DNA from: a virus
Virus record (IMG/VR): IMGVR_UViG_3300042344_000972
Coordinates: 1-33,383 of that record
Strand: one strand, 5' to 3'
Length of the DNA stretch: 33,383 bases
Below, in pieces: positions 12,397 through 18,900 of the stretch (position 1 is its first letter; each line of letters starts with the position of its first letter). The notes under the pieces are model-generated. The model made no database searches. It was not told the DNA's origin and worked only from the letters and a program-made list of their open reading frames with translations. The position numbers and the translations under genes were made by a program.

Positions 12397-12783
12397 ATGC
12401 AAGCCGCCGTATTCAATCCCGTCCTGGAGCAATGGTATCCCGCTGACTGCCCCGAATCTTTTGATTGGCAAACCGAGATCGAGGAGATCGATCAAGAGAT
12501 TGAAGCGGTTGAAAGCGACCTGGGCAATAACGGTTGCGCTCAAGTCGCGGCCGAAAAACTCAAGAAACTGCAATCCCGGTTCGATGATTTTCTCTCGGAC
12601 TATGGGCACGAAATCAGCCGGACTCACGCTGACCTCACCCAATCCGCTATCAGCTCGCTCCTAAATTTCATCGAAATTACCGACACGATTATCGATGACC
12701 ATGGGCGTTCCCAAGTCGTCGTCATCGGCTACCACAACCCCAATTTGGATGACGTGACTGTTGACGGTGACGACGAATTTTAG
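12397..12783 (+). CDS. Early hypothetical protein with coiled-coil segment
   Basis: 128 residues from the ATG at 12397 (MQAAVFNPVLEQWYPADCPES). This start follows the promoter, the GAGTTCAGAG leader and the CCACCCA context; the longer frame from 12343 would begin inside the promoter. Residues about 25-85 are helical and charged (WQTEIEEIDQEIEAVESDLG, then VAAEKLKKLQSRFDDFLSDYG), likely a coiled coil. The C terminus is acidic. First gene under rightward site-B control. I do not recognise the family. Confidence 0.65.
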   Translation: MQAAVFNPVLEQWYPADCPESFDWQTEIEEIDQEIEAVESDLGNNGCAQVAAEKLKKLQSRFDDFLSDYGHEISRTHADLTQSAISSLLNFIEITDTIIDDHGRSQVVVIGYHNPNLDDVTVDGDDEF

Positions 12784-12792
12784 AGGCGAGCT

Positions 12793-12954
12793 ATGAAGAT
12801 CCATTTCCCACACGAATACTTAATCTGCTGGCGCGACGAAGCTGGCAATAAGCGGCGAACAGGGATTGAGTCAACCAAGATTCTCAACACTTCTGAGATC
12901 TCTTCCTTGCTGGGCGCTTCGCAGATTGACCAAGTTGAAATGTTTTTCCTGTGA
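12793..12954 (+). CDS. Very small hypothetical protein
   Basis: 53 residues starting MKIHFPHEYLICWRDEAGNKRR and ending QVEMFFL. The ATG is 9 nt after the previous stop, with GAGGCGAG before it. It reads as a small alpha/beta protein (a strand pair LICWRDEAGNKRRTGIES, then a helix ISSLLGASQIDQV). The close coupling and good ribosome site support a real gene of unknown function. Confidence 0.55.
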   Translation: MKIHFPHEYLICWRDEAGNKRRTGIESTKILNTSEISSLLGASQIDQVEMFFL

Positions 12955-12955
12955 C

Positions 12956-13066
12956 AAAAAAGGGGACGGCCGAAACCGTCCCCGTTAATCGAGTTGAGGG
13001 GGATTTATCCCACCCAATCCAAAGATTCTAACCTTCATCGCCCCGGTTCCGCCGGGATTTTTTTTA
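12956..13066 (+). ncRNA. Orphan leader and terminator without an ORF (small RNA candidate)
   Basis: A GGGGACGG/CCGTCCCC hairpin (12962-12983) is followed by the leader ATCGAGTTGAGG (12988-12999), a GGGATTTATCCC hairpin, the block CCCACCCAATCC and no start codon. A strong terminator (CCCGG 13042-13046, CCGGG 13052-13056, then eight T after an A) ends it. The segment may be the remnant of a deleted small-gene cassette or a short non-coding RNA. Confidence 0.35.
13042..13065 (+). terminator. Rho-independent terminator
   Basis: Arms CCCGG and CCGGG with loop TTCCG, followed by a run of T to 13065. The next gene starts only 5 nt later. Confidence 0.8.
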
Positions 13067-13069
13067 GCC

Positions 13070-13411
13070 ATGTCAGCGCCTAGCAAGTCATCTCGCCAAC
13101 TTTGGGAGCCGTGGGAGGAAGACCTAATCCTCAAATCCTTTCCCGAAGGTTACGACAAACGCAAGGCTGTTGAGATTTTGCCGCTGCTAGCAGGACGTTC
13201 GGTGACGGCAATTAAGACGCGATTATCGCAACTCAAAAAAGCCAATCGGCTAAATGCTGCACCAATTCCGGTCGAAAAAGTTACTGAGGCCATCACCCCT
13301 CTCAGCCCAGAGCGTAGGGCGATGGCCCTGAGCATCGCGCGGTATGACCGCGCATCGGCAATTCGTTACGCGCGGTTTTGCCAGGGTGAAAAACTTCGGT
13401 ACTGCGGGTAG
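13070..13411 (+). CDS. SANT/Myb-like small DNA-binding protein
   Basis: 113 residues starting MSAPSKSSRQLWEPWEEDLIL. The segment WEPWEEDLILKSFPEG, then AVEILPLLAGRSVTAIKTRLSQLKKANR, matches the helix arrangement and the three spaced aromatic positions of Myb/SANT-like DNA-binding domains found in phage and plasmid proteins. The C-terminal part is helical and basic. Its start lies 5 nt after a terminator, so its transcription must begin within or read through that region. It ends at the site-B promoter of the next gene (the TAG is part of the repeat). Confidence 0.6.
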   Translation: MSAPSKSSRQLWEPWEEDLILKSFPEGYDKRKAVEILPLLAGRSVTAIKTRLSQLKKANRLNAAPIPVEKVTEAITPLSPERRAMALSIARYDRASAIRYARFCQGEKLRYCG

Positions 13412-13412
13412 C

Positions 13413-13440
13413 TTGACTTTGACACTCAGAGTGCTAAAAT
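13413..13440 (+). promoter_or_regulatory. Site-B controlled promoter (copy 2)
   Basis: TTGACT (13413-13418), a 16-bp spacer and TAAAAT (13435-13440). The spacer holds ACACTCAGAGTGC (13422-13434). About 26 nt around it are identical to the promoter at 12343. It drives the 13479 gene. Confidence 0.8.
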
Positions 13441-13478
13441 TAGAGACAAGTTGAATAAGTTCAGTTGGAGCTTTTGCT

Positions 13479-14120
13479 ATGTTGACCGGAGCCATTAACC
13501 CTGTTGTCGATTCGATGTTTTTGCCGGACTCGGGGCCATTTTCCTTGCGTTTTAATTGTCAGGTTGGGCAATTGGCGCTTGACCAAAAAACCTACATCGC
13601 CAATGCTGGTGAGTTTGTTGTTTTGCACTCGGATAACTGGCGTGGCGCTTTGGGTAAAACCGAGGATGCCATCTGGACTCGGGTGATTTTTGTGCCGACC
13701 CCTCAATTCGCTGAGAAGACTGATGGCGAAGTTCCCGCTAACACCATCTGCCAAGCATTTATCAAGTCTGAATCGCGCGATGCGTTCGGCAAAGCATCGG
13801 TGATCGCGATGCAAAAGCATCAGGTTGGGCTGGCTCAGTTGGTTTGCGGCTTCAAGTCAGAGGGGCGTAGCTCGGATGGTAAAAACTACTTTGCCTTTGG
13901 GTTCGAGTTTCGCGAACCGACCAAAGATGAAGCGAAGTTCATGGGGATGGTGCTTGAATTTGCCAAGGGAGCATCGGCGGCAATGATCGCAAGTCACAAC
14001 GCTGGGTTGATTTGCATTGATGGCAAAACACCCGAAGAGATTGAGCGATTGTTCCCCGCCCCGGTCTCATCCCTTGCTGCTGAAAATCGAGTGGCATTGC
14101 CCGCGCTGGCCGCTGCCTAG
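13479..14120 (+). CDS. Early protein, candidate single-strand DNA-binding or annealing protein
   Basis: 213 residues starting MLTGAINPVVDSMFLPDSGPF. It is beta-rich in the first half (PFSLRFNCQVGQLALDQKTY, then GEFVVLHSDNW) and helical at the end (DEAKFMGMVLEFAKGASAAM). I do not recognise a defined family by sequence. The next gene is a RecB-like exonuclease, and phage recombination modules usually pair such a nuclease with an annealing or SSB-type protein, so that role is inferred. It has its own site-B promoter, a GGAG ribosome site and a terminator behind it (14145-14167). Confidence 0.5.
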   Translation: MLTGAINPVVDSMFLPDSGPFSLRFNCQVGQLALDQKTYIANAGEFVVLHSDNWRGALGKTEDAIWTRVIFVPTPQFAEKTDGEVPANTICQAFIKSESRDAFGKASVIAMQKHQVGLAQLVCGFKSEGRSSDGKNYFAFGFEFREPTKDEAKFMGMVLEFAKGASAAMIASHNAGLICIDGKTPEEIERLFPAPVSSLAAENRVALPALAAA

Positions 14121-14144
14121 TTTCAACCTCATCCACCATTGCAG

Positions 14145-14167
14145 GGCGGGTCTATCCCGCCTTTTTT
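14145..14167 (+). terminator. Rho-independent terminator
   Basis: Arms GGCGGG (14145-14150) and CCCGCC (14156-14161), loop TCTAT, followed by six T. It lies only 9 nt before the start of the exonuclease gene, so it probably reduces rather than abolishes transcription into it. Confidence 0.75.
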
Positions 14168-14175
14168 GATCACCC

Positions 14176-14982
14176 ATGAACACGACAACCATCCCAAGAA
14201 TTCAGCCCGTTCTGTTTGCAGGTGGCAAGGGGCAACCCTACTCGACCCCGCTGGGCGAGCTGCCATCTGTAACCACGATTCTGAGGGCAACCCAGCCTGA
14301 AGAAACCCGCAAGAAATTAGAGCAATGGCGCAAGGCTAACCCCAAAAACAATGCGGCCGAACGGGGCACGTTGGTTCACAAAGCCATTGAGGATCTGCTT
14401 ACGGGGAAACCGGCCTCGCTACCTGAATCCCTGGTGGGTTTCTACCACTCCATTGCCCCATTCCTCGCTACGATCCAGCCCCTCCTAATCGAGGGTGGTG
14501 TCTATCACCCACATGGCTACGCAGGGCGGCTGGATGCGCTGGCGATTGATGCTGATGGGCAAGTTAAATTGATCGATTGGAAGACCTCAAATAAGCCATT
14601 CCTGTACACCAGCCTGCAAGAATACGATGCTGAAATCCAGAACTGGGAAGAGCAGATTAACCAGCTTTGGCAGAAGGTGAGTGAAGGGACATTGAGCCAA
14701 TCGGCCGCCAATCGGTCGGCTTCAACGATTCGGAAACGTCACCTATCCCGCGTCACTGCGGATAAGGAAAAGTTTGAAGATTACTGCTGTCAAGTTGCGG
14801 CATACGCTCGCGCGGCCAATCACACCTATGCCGACCAGTTGAACGAAGCCATCACCAATGCGGTGATTGCGGTTGCGATTGATGGCGAGCCGTGCCAGGT
14901 GATTGAGTTGAATGAAGACGACCTCGATTATTTTTGGGATATTTTCGAGGCTCGGTTGGATCGTTTTTATTTGGAGCGTTGA
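14176..14982 (+). CDS. RecB-like PD-(D/E)XK exonuclease
   Basis: 268 residues. The motif series of RecB-family and MGME1-like exonucleases is present: GTLVHKAIEDLL (His68), YAGRLDALAI (Asp120), KLIDWKTS (Asp134, Lys136) and YCCQVAAYARA (Gln206, Tyr210). About 65 residues, mostly helix (YDAEIQNWEEQINQLWQKVS), separate the DWK and Q motifs, which is longer than usual. The enzyme probably resects DNA ends for phage recombination together with the preceding gene product. It is followed 2 nt later by another small gene. Confidence 0.8.
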   Translation: MNTTTIPRIQPVLFAGGKGQPYSTPLGELPSVTTILRATQPEETRKKLEQWRKANPKNNAAERGTLVHKAIEDLLTGKPASLPESLVGFYHSIAPFLATIQPLLIEGGVYHPHGYAGRLDALAIDADGQVKLIDWKTSNKPFLYTSLQEYDAEIQNWEEQINQLWQKVSEGTLSQSAANRSASTIRKRHLSRVTADKEKFEDYCCQVAAYARAANHTYADQLNEAITNAVIAVAIDGEPCQVIELNEDDLDYFWDIFEARLDRFYLER

Positions 14983-14984
14983 GT

Positions 14985-15203
14985 ATGGACAATTTGGACG
15001 CGATCAAAGCCTTGGAAGATGCGCGGGACGCACTGAATTGGTTGGGTGAAAATTACCCCAACATGGTTCCAGTACCTTGCATTGGGTTAGAAGAAATCCT
15101 GAATGCTTCAGTGTTCCTGGAATCGTTTTTAGCGGCAATTGGACAGGAAGGAATTAACGCGAGAGGTGAATTATGGGTGAAGCAAAACGACGGAAGCAAC
15201 TAG
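14985..15203 (+). CDS. Small hypothetical protein
   Basis: 72 residues from the ATG at 14985 (MDNLDAIKALEDARDALNWLG), with TTGGAG upstream. The helix-turn pattern (ALEDARDALNWLGENYP, then GLEEILNASVFLESFLAAIG) suggests a small helical protein. It overlaps the next gene by 31 nt, and that overlap carries the repeated start module. Function unknown. Confidence 0.6.
   Translation: MDNLDAIKALEDARDALNWLGENYPNMVPVPCIGLEEILNASVFLESFLAAIGQEGINARGELWVKQNDGSN
15148..15177 (+). repeat. 30-bp exact direct repeat, copy 1 (start module)
   Basis: Starts AAGGAATTAACGCGAGAGG and ends at ATGGG. It provides the AGAGGTGA ribosome site and the first codons of the 15173 gene. It is identical to 15664-15693. Confidence 0.9.
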
Positions 15204-15646
15204 GGTTGACGCATGAGGATCAGGCAAGGGAAGCAGGGAAAAACCTCGTAAGCAAGAAGGAGCTTGCAGGAAGAATGCAGAAATCCCTGGATCAGAAGGG
15301 GTTCTACACAGTTATCATCCCTCCATGTAAAAGCGCTGAGGACTTGCGAGGACTTGCGTACTGGCTGTCGTCTCATTGCGCAATTGGACTCTATATACCA
15401 TTCGATGAGACCCAAGGAGTCTTGCTGTGCTCGCGATACTTGCCTGAGTTGATTGCGCGATGCACATTTTTACGACAGATAGGCGATCTGTCATGGGAAA
15501 AAATGATAGCTGATGCGTTTGCCGTCCCTGTACCAAGTTTTTCGTCAACTCCTCTGGTGGTACTTGCTGACATGGGAACAGAAGATGAGCTGAAGCTTGA
15601 GGTGTACCCCGTTTCTGTTGTTCGAGTTCTCGCGCTAACCAGCTAA
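15173..15646 (+). CDS. Small protein with basic N terminus
   Basis: 157 residues starting MGEAKRRKQLGLTHEDQARE. The MGEAKRRK opening recurs in many unrelated-looking bacterial and phage small proteins. The body is mixed alpha/beta (YTVIIPPCKSAEDLRGLAYWLSSHCAIG, then LYIPFDETQGVLLCSRYLP). It resembles the 15689 product in layout: a basic start, then a segment ending in IPP, then a short repeat of strands. They may be duplicated genes that have diverged strongly. Function unknown. Confidence 0.6.
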   Translation: MGEAKRRKQLGLTHEDQAREAGKNLVSKKELAGRMQKSLDQKGFYTVIIPPCKSAEDLRGLAYWLSSHCAIGLYIPFDETQGVLLCSRYLPELIARCTFLRQIGDLSWEKMIADAFAVPVPSFSSTPLVVLADMGTEDELKLEVYPVSVVRVLALTS

Positions 15647-15663
15647 CTAACACCCAACGATCA

Positions 15664-15693
15664 AAGGAATTAACGCGAGAGGTGAATTATGGG
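15664..15693 (+). repeat. 30-bp exact direct repeat, copy 2 (start module)
   Basis: Identical to 15148-15177, 516 bp downstream, and again provides the ribosome site and the start codon of the following gene. Confidence 0.9.
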
Positions 15694-16138
15694 ACGGCAT
15701 TCAAAATTGAAGGCACGTGCAAAAAAACGTCGCGAGTTTTCTTCCCTCAAAGACCTGTTGGGCGCACTACAGCAAAGGCTTGAGACTTCTGCATATACCT
15801 CTATCGAACTAACGGGGTTTTCTTTTTCCTTGCAAAGCGAGAGATTCAGGGAGGCGGCGAACAGACTCCTTGAATCCGAGTTGGTTGGCGTGGTCATTCC
15901 ACCGCCTTTCAGCCCAAGTAAATATGCAACAATGTGGGTCTCTCGCAGCCCAAAAGATCTAGCTCCGGTATTTGCTGCCCTTGAAATGAGCCAAGACTAC
16001 GGACTGTTTTCCCCAGCGAAAGGGCTGTCTGTCCCGTTGATTGTGGTAACACAACAAATGCAAGTGTTTGTTCCTTGCATTTTTCGGGAGCGTGCTTGCG
16101 AAGATGGTTCGATCTATTACTCTGAACTGGATGACTAA
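15689..16138 (+). CDS. Small protein with basic N terminus
   Basis: 149 residues starting MGRHSKLKARAKKRREFSSL. The opening is like MSRHSKAKKRR of the 10873 nuclease-fold protein, so the basic leader may be a shared nucleic-acid-binding tail. The rest is helical, then beta-rich (FREAANRLLESELVGVVIPPPFS, then LSVPLIVVTQQMQVFVPCIF). The core order (a strand ending in IPP, then VWSR-like strands) matches the 15173 product. It ends the rightward unit, before a convergent terminator. Confidence 0.6.
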   Translation: MGRHSKLKARAKKRREFSSLKDLLGALQQRLETSAYTSIELTGFSFSLQSERFREAANRLLESELVGVVIPPPFSPSKYATMWVSRSPKDLAPVFAALEMSQDYGLFSPAKGLSVPLIVVTQQMQVFVPCIFRERACEDGSIYYSELDD

Positions 16139-16208
16139 CCCATCACCCCAACTACCTCAAACCTGCTACCCTAAGTAGCGACGGCTTTCTTGGTCGAGTG
16201 GAGCCTTT

Positions 16209-16236
16209 ACGCCCTGTTTCCGGGGCGTATTTTTTT
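16209..16236 (+). terminator. Rho-independent terminator between convergent genes
   Basis: Arms TACGCCC (16209-16215) and GGGCGTA (16223-16229), followed by seven T. It ends the early rightward unit just before the convergent baseplate gene. Confidence 0.85.
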
Positions 16237-16238
16237 GG

Positions 16239-16808
16239 CTAGATTTCAATCCCCTCATCACGGGTGATCGCGGGTGAAGTTCCGCCGGGATAGGTGGGCA
16301 GCGTGATCGTGGTGACGCGCTTGGCCTTGAGCGTGATATCCTCTACCGCCTCGATCAAAATCGTGCCTTCACTGCGAATCGTGGCATGGGACGCGGCCCC
16401 GCCTTTTAATTCGATCACCATGTGGTGAGCTTCAGCGTCGTAGAGGATAACCGAGCCGTCGGGAAATTTCACCCAAGTCGTTGACTCAGCAGGGGCAATT
16501 GCAGCCGGTTCCGATGGGGGCGCGGTCGATTCAGTCCACAGGGAACCAAGCCAGATCCCACGCTCGCCAGCCTCGTCGAGTAAAAATGCACCGAACTGGC
16601 CTTGCTTGGGTAGAGCGAAAACCGCTAGCCCGTCGCCGGCCCCTGGCTGTGGGATTTGCAGCCAGGGCGTGATCGCCCCATCCCGGTCGGACTGTTGGGC
16701 CCGCACGCGGCAATATTGCGGGTCAACTTCCGTGACTTGGCCAAAGCTCAGGGTCGTGCGGCCGGCTTCAGGTGACGCGGCCCGTTGTTGGGTAGGATGG
16801 CGACGCAT
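16239..16808 (-). CDS. Phage baseplate assembly protein V (spike) family
   Basis: 189 residues. The N-terminal OB-like part (FGQVTEVDPQYCRVRAQQSD, then ITPWLQIPQPGAGDG, then FALPKQGQFGAFLLDEAGE) matches the gpV/gp45-type spike protein. The C-terminal part (VKFPDGSVILYDAEAHHMVIELKGG, then EGTILIEAVEDITLKAKR) is the repeated-strand beta helix that forms the membrane-piercing needle. It is P2-like in length. It is separated from the hub gene by a short plus-strand gene, and its start codon overlaps that gene's start (CATG). Confidence 0.85.
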   Translation of the reverse strand: MRRHPTQQRAASPEAGRTTLSFGQVTEVDPQYCRVRAQQSDRDGAITPWLQIPQPGAGDGLAVFALPKQGQFGAFLLDEAGERGIWLGSLWTESTAPPSEPAAIAPAESTTWVKFPDGSVILYDAEAHHMVIELKGGAASHATIRSEGTILIEAVEDITLKAKRVTTITLPTYPGGTSPAITRDEGIEI

Positions 16809-17187
16809 GAATTTCCTCTTAAATATGCAAGCTCAACTTGGCTCGATCAAATCCCAATTTGTCCCGCTCCGAACCACCGAATCTAAGCAGATTTGGCAGC
16901 ATCGGGACTGTCCACTGATCCAGGTGATCGCGCCGCCAACGCTCGATCCTTGGTCGGGATGGGTGGCCCTGAAGGTCGGGATTCAGCGCGGGCAAAATCG
17001 GAATGGTTCCGAGTACGCTAAAGCGTTGCGGCTGCTTTTGGATCACCCAAGCCCAGAGGATCGAAAGGTCACGGTCTCGATTGAGTCCGACCGGGCCGCA
17101 CTGTTCGTCTCTCCCACCAACGCGATCCTGTTTGCAGTGATTCCGATGGGTGAGCGGCGGGCCATGCTGGTCACGATTGGGGGTTGA
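16807..17187 (+). CDS. Hypothetical protein inserted among tail genes
   Basis: 126 residues from the ATG at 16807 (MNFLLNMQAQLGSIKSQFV); an internal ATG at 16825 is an alternative. It is beta-rich (WVALKVGIQRGQNRNGSEY, then KVTVSIESDRAALFVSPTNAILFAVIPMG). No family recognised. It runs opposite to the neighbouring baseplate genes and has no visible promoter or ribosome site, so expression may be leaderless. It may have moved in as a separate cassette, with the structured element 17189-17319 behind it. Confidence 0.5.
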   Translation: MNFLLNMQAQLGSIKSQFVPLRTTESKQIWQHRDCPLIQVIAPPTLDPWSGWVALKVGIQRGQNRNGSEYAKALRLLLDHPSPEDRKVTVSIESDRAALFVSPTNAILFAVIPMGERRAMLVTIGG

Positions 17188-17188
17188 C

Positions 17189-17285
17189 GTTCGGGAATGG
17201 TTGTGGCAATATTCTACTCAAGCGCTACACCTCTGATGCCGAAAGGCGTTGAGCAACCGTAAGGCGTTCTAAATATTTCCCGAAC
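17189..17285. other. Stem-enclosed structured element with a possible 21-codon ORF
   Basis: A perfect 9-bp inverted repeat (GTTCGGGAA 17189-17197, TTCCCGAAC 17277-17285) closes the element. Inside are a GCC-GAAA-GGC hairpin (17238-17247) and a repeated AAGGCGTT (17243-17250 and 17261-17268). A short plus-strand frame (17197-17262, MVVAIFYSSATPLMPKGVEQP) also fits. It may be a structured RNA or an encoded micropeptide. Neither is proven. Confidence 0.35.
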
Positions 17286-17320
17286 CGCGTCCTCTGACCT
17301 CAGGGGCGCGGTTTGTTTTT
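17283..17320 (+). terminator. Terminator of the 16807 gene
   Basis: AACCGCG (17283-17289) and CGCGGTT (17307-17313) with an inner CCT/AGG pairing, followed by TTTGTTTTT. It lies between convergent genes. Confidence 0.75.
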
Positions 17321-18464
17321 ACCCATCCCGGTCAAACGCCCCCGCATCCAGCGCTGTGGACGTTGAACCGTACCGACGTTCGCATCGAAAGTTCGTCTTC
17401 CAGCCCGATCCCTTCTCCAGGGAATGACGACACTCCTGAATCAAGTAGTTGCCGCTCAATCGGCCCATCCCGGTTAGCTCGAACATCACACCAGCTTGAA
17501 TCCTGGGGTCTCCGATTAGGTCAATCTGCCACTCGATTTCATTGGCATTGGCCCGCCGCAACTTTTCCTTAGCCACCCGTCTGGCTTCATCATCGGATGC
17601 GACCGGCTCCGAAATCTTCAGGACGTTGGCGGTTTTCTTCTCACCCTCGGGCGGCTTCTCAGACTTGGGCTTATCGGCTCCATCGGGTTCCGCGCCCTCA
17701 CTGCCATCCCCTCGCACCTCAGAAGCCTTGACCGTCGCCTTGAACGTCTTGCCCGTCTTGGGGTCGGTGTAGCTCAACTCTGCTGAGTCATATTTTTCAG
17801 TGCTGGTGCGCTTCCATTGGGCATTGGTCAACTCAGCACGGTCAAGGGCAAAAGCGGCCGGCTGGGAGTCCAGATCCTCCAAGTCCCAGAAGACGATGTA
17901 CCTCGCATCCTGAACTTTCACGATTAGCCCGTGCTTCTCGGAGATCCGCTTCAAGAATTCAAGGGGCGTTTCATCCTTCTGCGAGACGCGTTCGATCACC
18001 ACGGGCTTGACCTTGCCCCTCAGCTCTAACCCAGCGCGTTTGGCCACGTCGGCAGCAATCTTGTCGAGCGTGGTTTTTTCGTACTCTTTCGAGCCTTTGG
18101 TGTTTGCCGGTTGGGTGATCGGGGTTGATTTGCAAGCGAACCGCACGGTATCCCCTGATGATGCTGAGATCGTGCCGGTCGGTTCATCTAGCTCATAGCG
18201 TGTGGTGGGCAGCGACCCACCGCCCTCATACCCGATGGCCACTTCCAGGGACGCACCCAATGGTGGGAACCAGTCATTGAGGAACCGACCGGAGCCGGGG
18301 CCCGCGTCCGGGTCGTACAGGTCAAGGTCAAGGGTGTCCGATTGCCCCTCTACTGAACTGGATAGCTCAATCCGGGTAGCGAGAAAGGCGATGTCAGCCG
18401 TAATGTCACGGCCCTGCATCACGAGCCTGAACCAGATTTTTGGGGCGATGGGGTCTAAAGCCAC
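17319..18464 (-). CDS. Phage late control D-type tail hub protein
   Basis: 381 residues. The sequence follows the gpD/gp27-like hub family: strand-rich first part (WFRLVMQGRDITADIAFLATRIEL, then DTLDLDLYDPDAG), the conserved SGDTVRFACKSTPI, the helix AADVAKRAGLELRGKVKPV, then TPLEFLKRISEKHGLIVKV. The end (IQAGVMFELTGMGRLSGNYLI) is also typical. A charged, disordered insert (GSEGAEPDGADKPKSEKPPEG, about 260-280) sits between the domains. It forms the platform on which the spike protein (16239) is mounted. It overlaps the tail X gene by 10 nt. Confidence 0.85.
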   Translation of the reverse strand: MALDPIAPKIWFRLVMQGRDITADIAFLATRIELSSSVEGQSDTLDLDLYDPDAGPGSGRFLNDWFPPLGASLEVAIGYEGGGSLPTTRYELDEPTGTISASSGDTVRFACKSTPITQPANTKGSKEYEKTTLDKIAADVAKRAGLELRGKVKPVVIERVSQKDETPLEFLKRISEKHGLIVKVQDARYIVFWDLEDLDSQPAAFALDRAELTNAQWKRTSTEKYDSAELSYTDPKTGKTFKATVKASEVRGDGSEGAEPDGADKPKSEKPPEGEKKTANVLKISEPVASDDEARRVAKEKLRRANANEIEWQIDLIGDPRIQAGVMFELTGMGRLSGNYLIQECRHSLEKGSGWKTNFRCERRYGSTSTALDAGAFDRDG

Positions 18465-18679
18465 GGCGGTTTGATCGAAGTCGTGACGGGTTCGGGTTCG
18501 GGCAAGGTCGGGATGATCAGGACTAGCCCCGGCGGAAGCAATGGCGATGGGCGCGGGGTGAATAACCCAGGATTGGCCCTGAGCAGCACTTGCACTCTTG
18601 CCACCGTCCCATAAGCAGCAAAGGAGATCGAGTCGAGCCGATCACCCTGCTTTGTTCGGTAGGTTCTATAGCTGGTCAT
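18455..18679 (-). CDS. Tail protein X, LysM-like
   Basis: 74 residues starting MTSYRTYRTKQGDRLDSIS. The motif TKQGDRLDSISFAAYGTVARVQVLLRANPG is the compact LysM fold of phage P2-type protein X, which contacts the baseplate hub. The Pro-rich end (LPPGLVLIIPTLPEPEP) also matches family members. It precedes the hub gene with a 10-nt overlap, the usual gene order. Confidence 0.8.
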   Translation of the reverse strand: MTSYRTYRTKQGDRLDSISFAAYGTVARVQVLLRANPGLFTPRPSPLLPPGLVLIIPTLPEPEPVTTSIKPPWL

Positions 18680-18900
18680 GTCTTCAGCCTACAAGACCCA
18701 CCCAATAAGCGTAGGTTAACCACGGGATGGGCATGGCGGCATCGGGTGGCTATGTAACAGCCAAAACCCTTACTGTATAAGGGTTTCAAAATCGATACCC
18801 CTCGAAAAATGCCGTTTGTAATTCTCATGTACCGAATCGTACCTTGTGTCAGGTAGGTTGCTAACAGCCAGGACTCCCACCCATCAAGGATTTCAGCCAT
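18676..18900 (-). CDS. Doubtful small ORF upstream of tail protein X
   Basis: 74 residues starting MAEILDGWESWLLATYLTQ. Its stop overlaps the next ATG (ATGA), which supports coupling. The C-terminal half (YIATRCRHAHPVVNLRLLGG) has an unusual Cys/His/Arg content. It spans a perfect 9-bp inverted repeat (AAACCCTTA/TAAGGGTTT, 18770-18792). It may be a real small protein or a leader with structure. No family recognised. Confidence 0.3.
   Translation of the reverse strand: MAEILDGWESWLLATYLTQGTIRYMRITNGIFRGVSILKPLYSKGFGCYIATRCRHAHPVVNLRLLGGSCRLKT

Noticed and set aside
17231-17250. CTGATG followed by GCC-GAAA-GGC as a hammerhead ribozyme
   Set aside because: The CUGAUGA core is incomplete and the GAA after stem II is missing.
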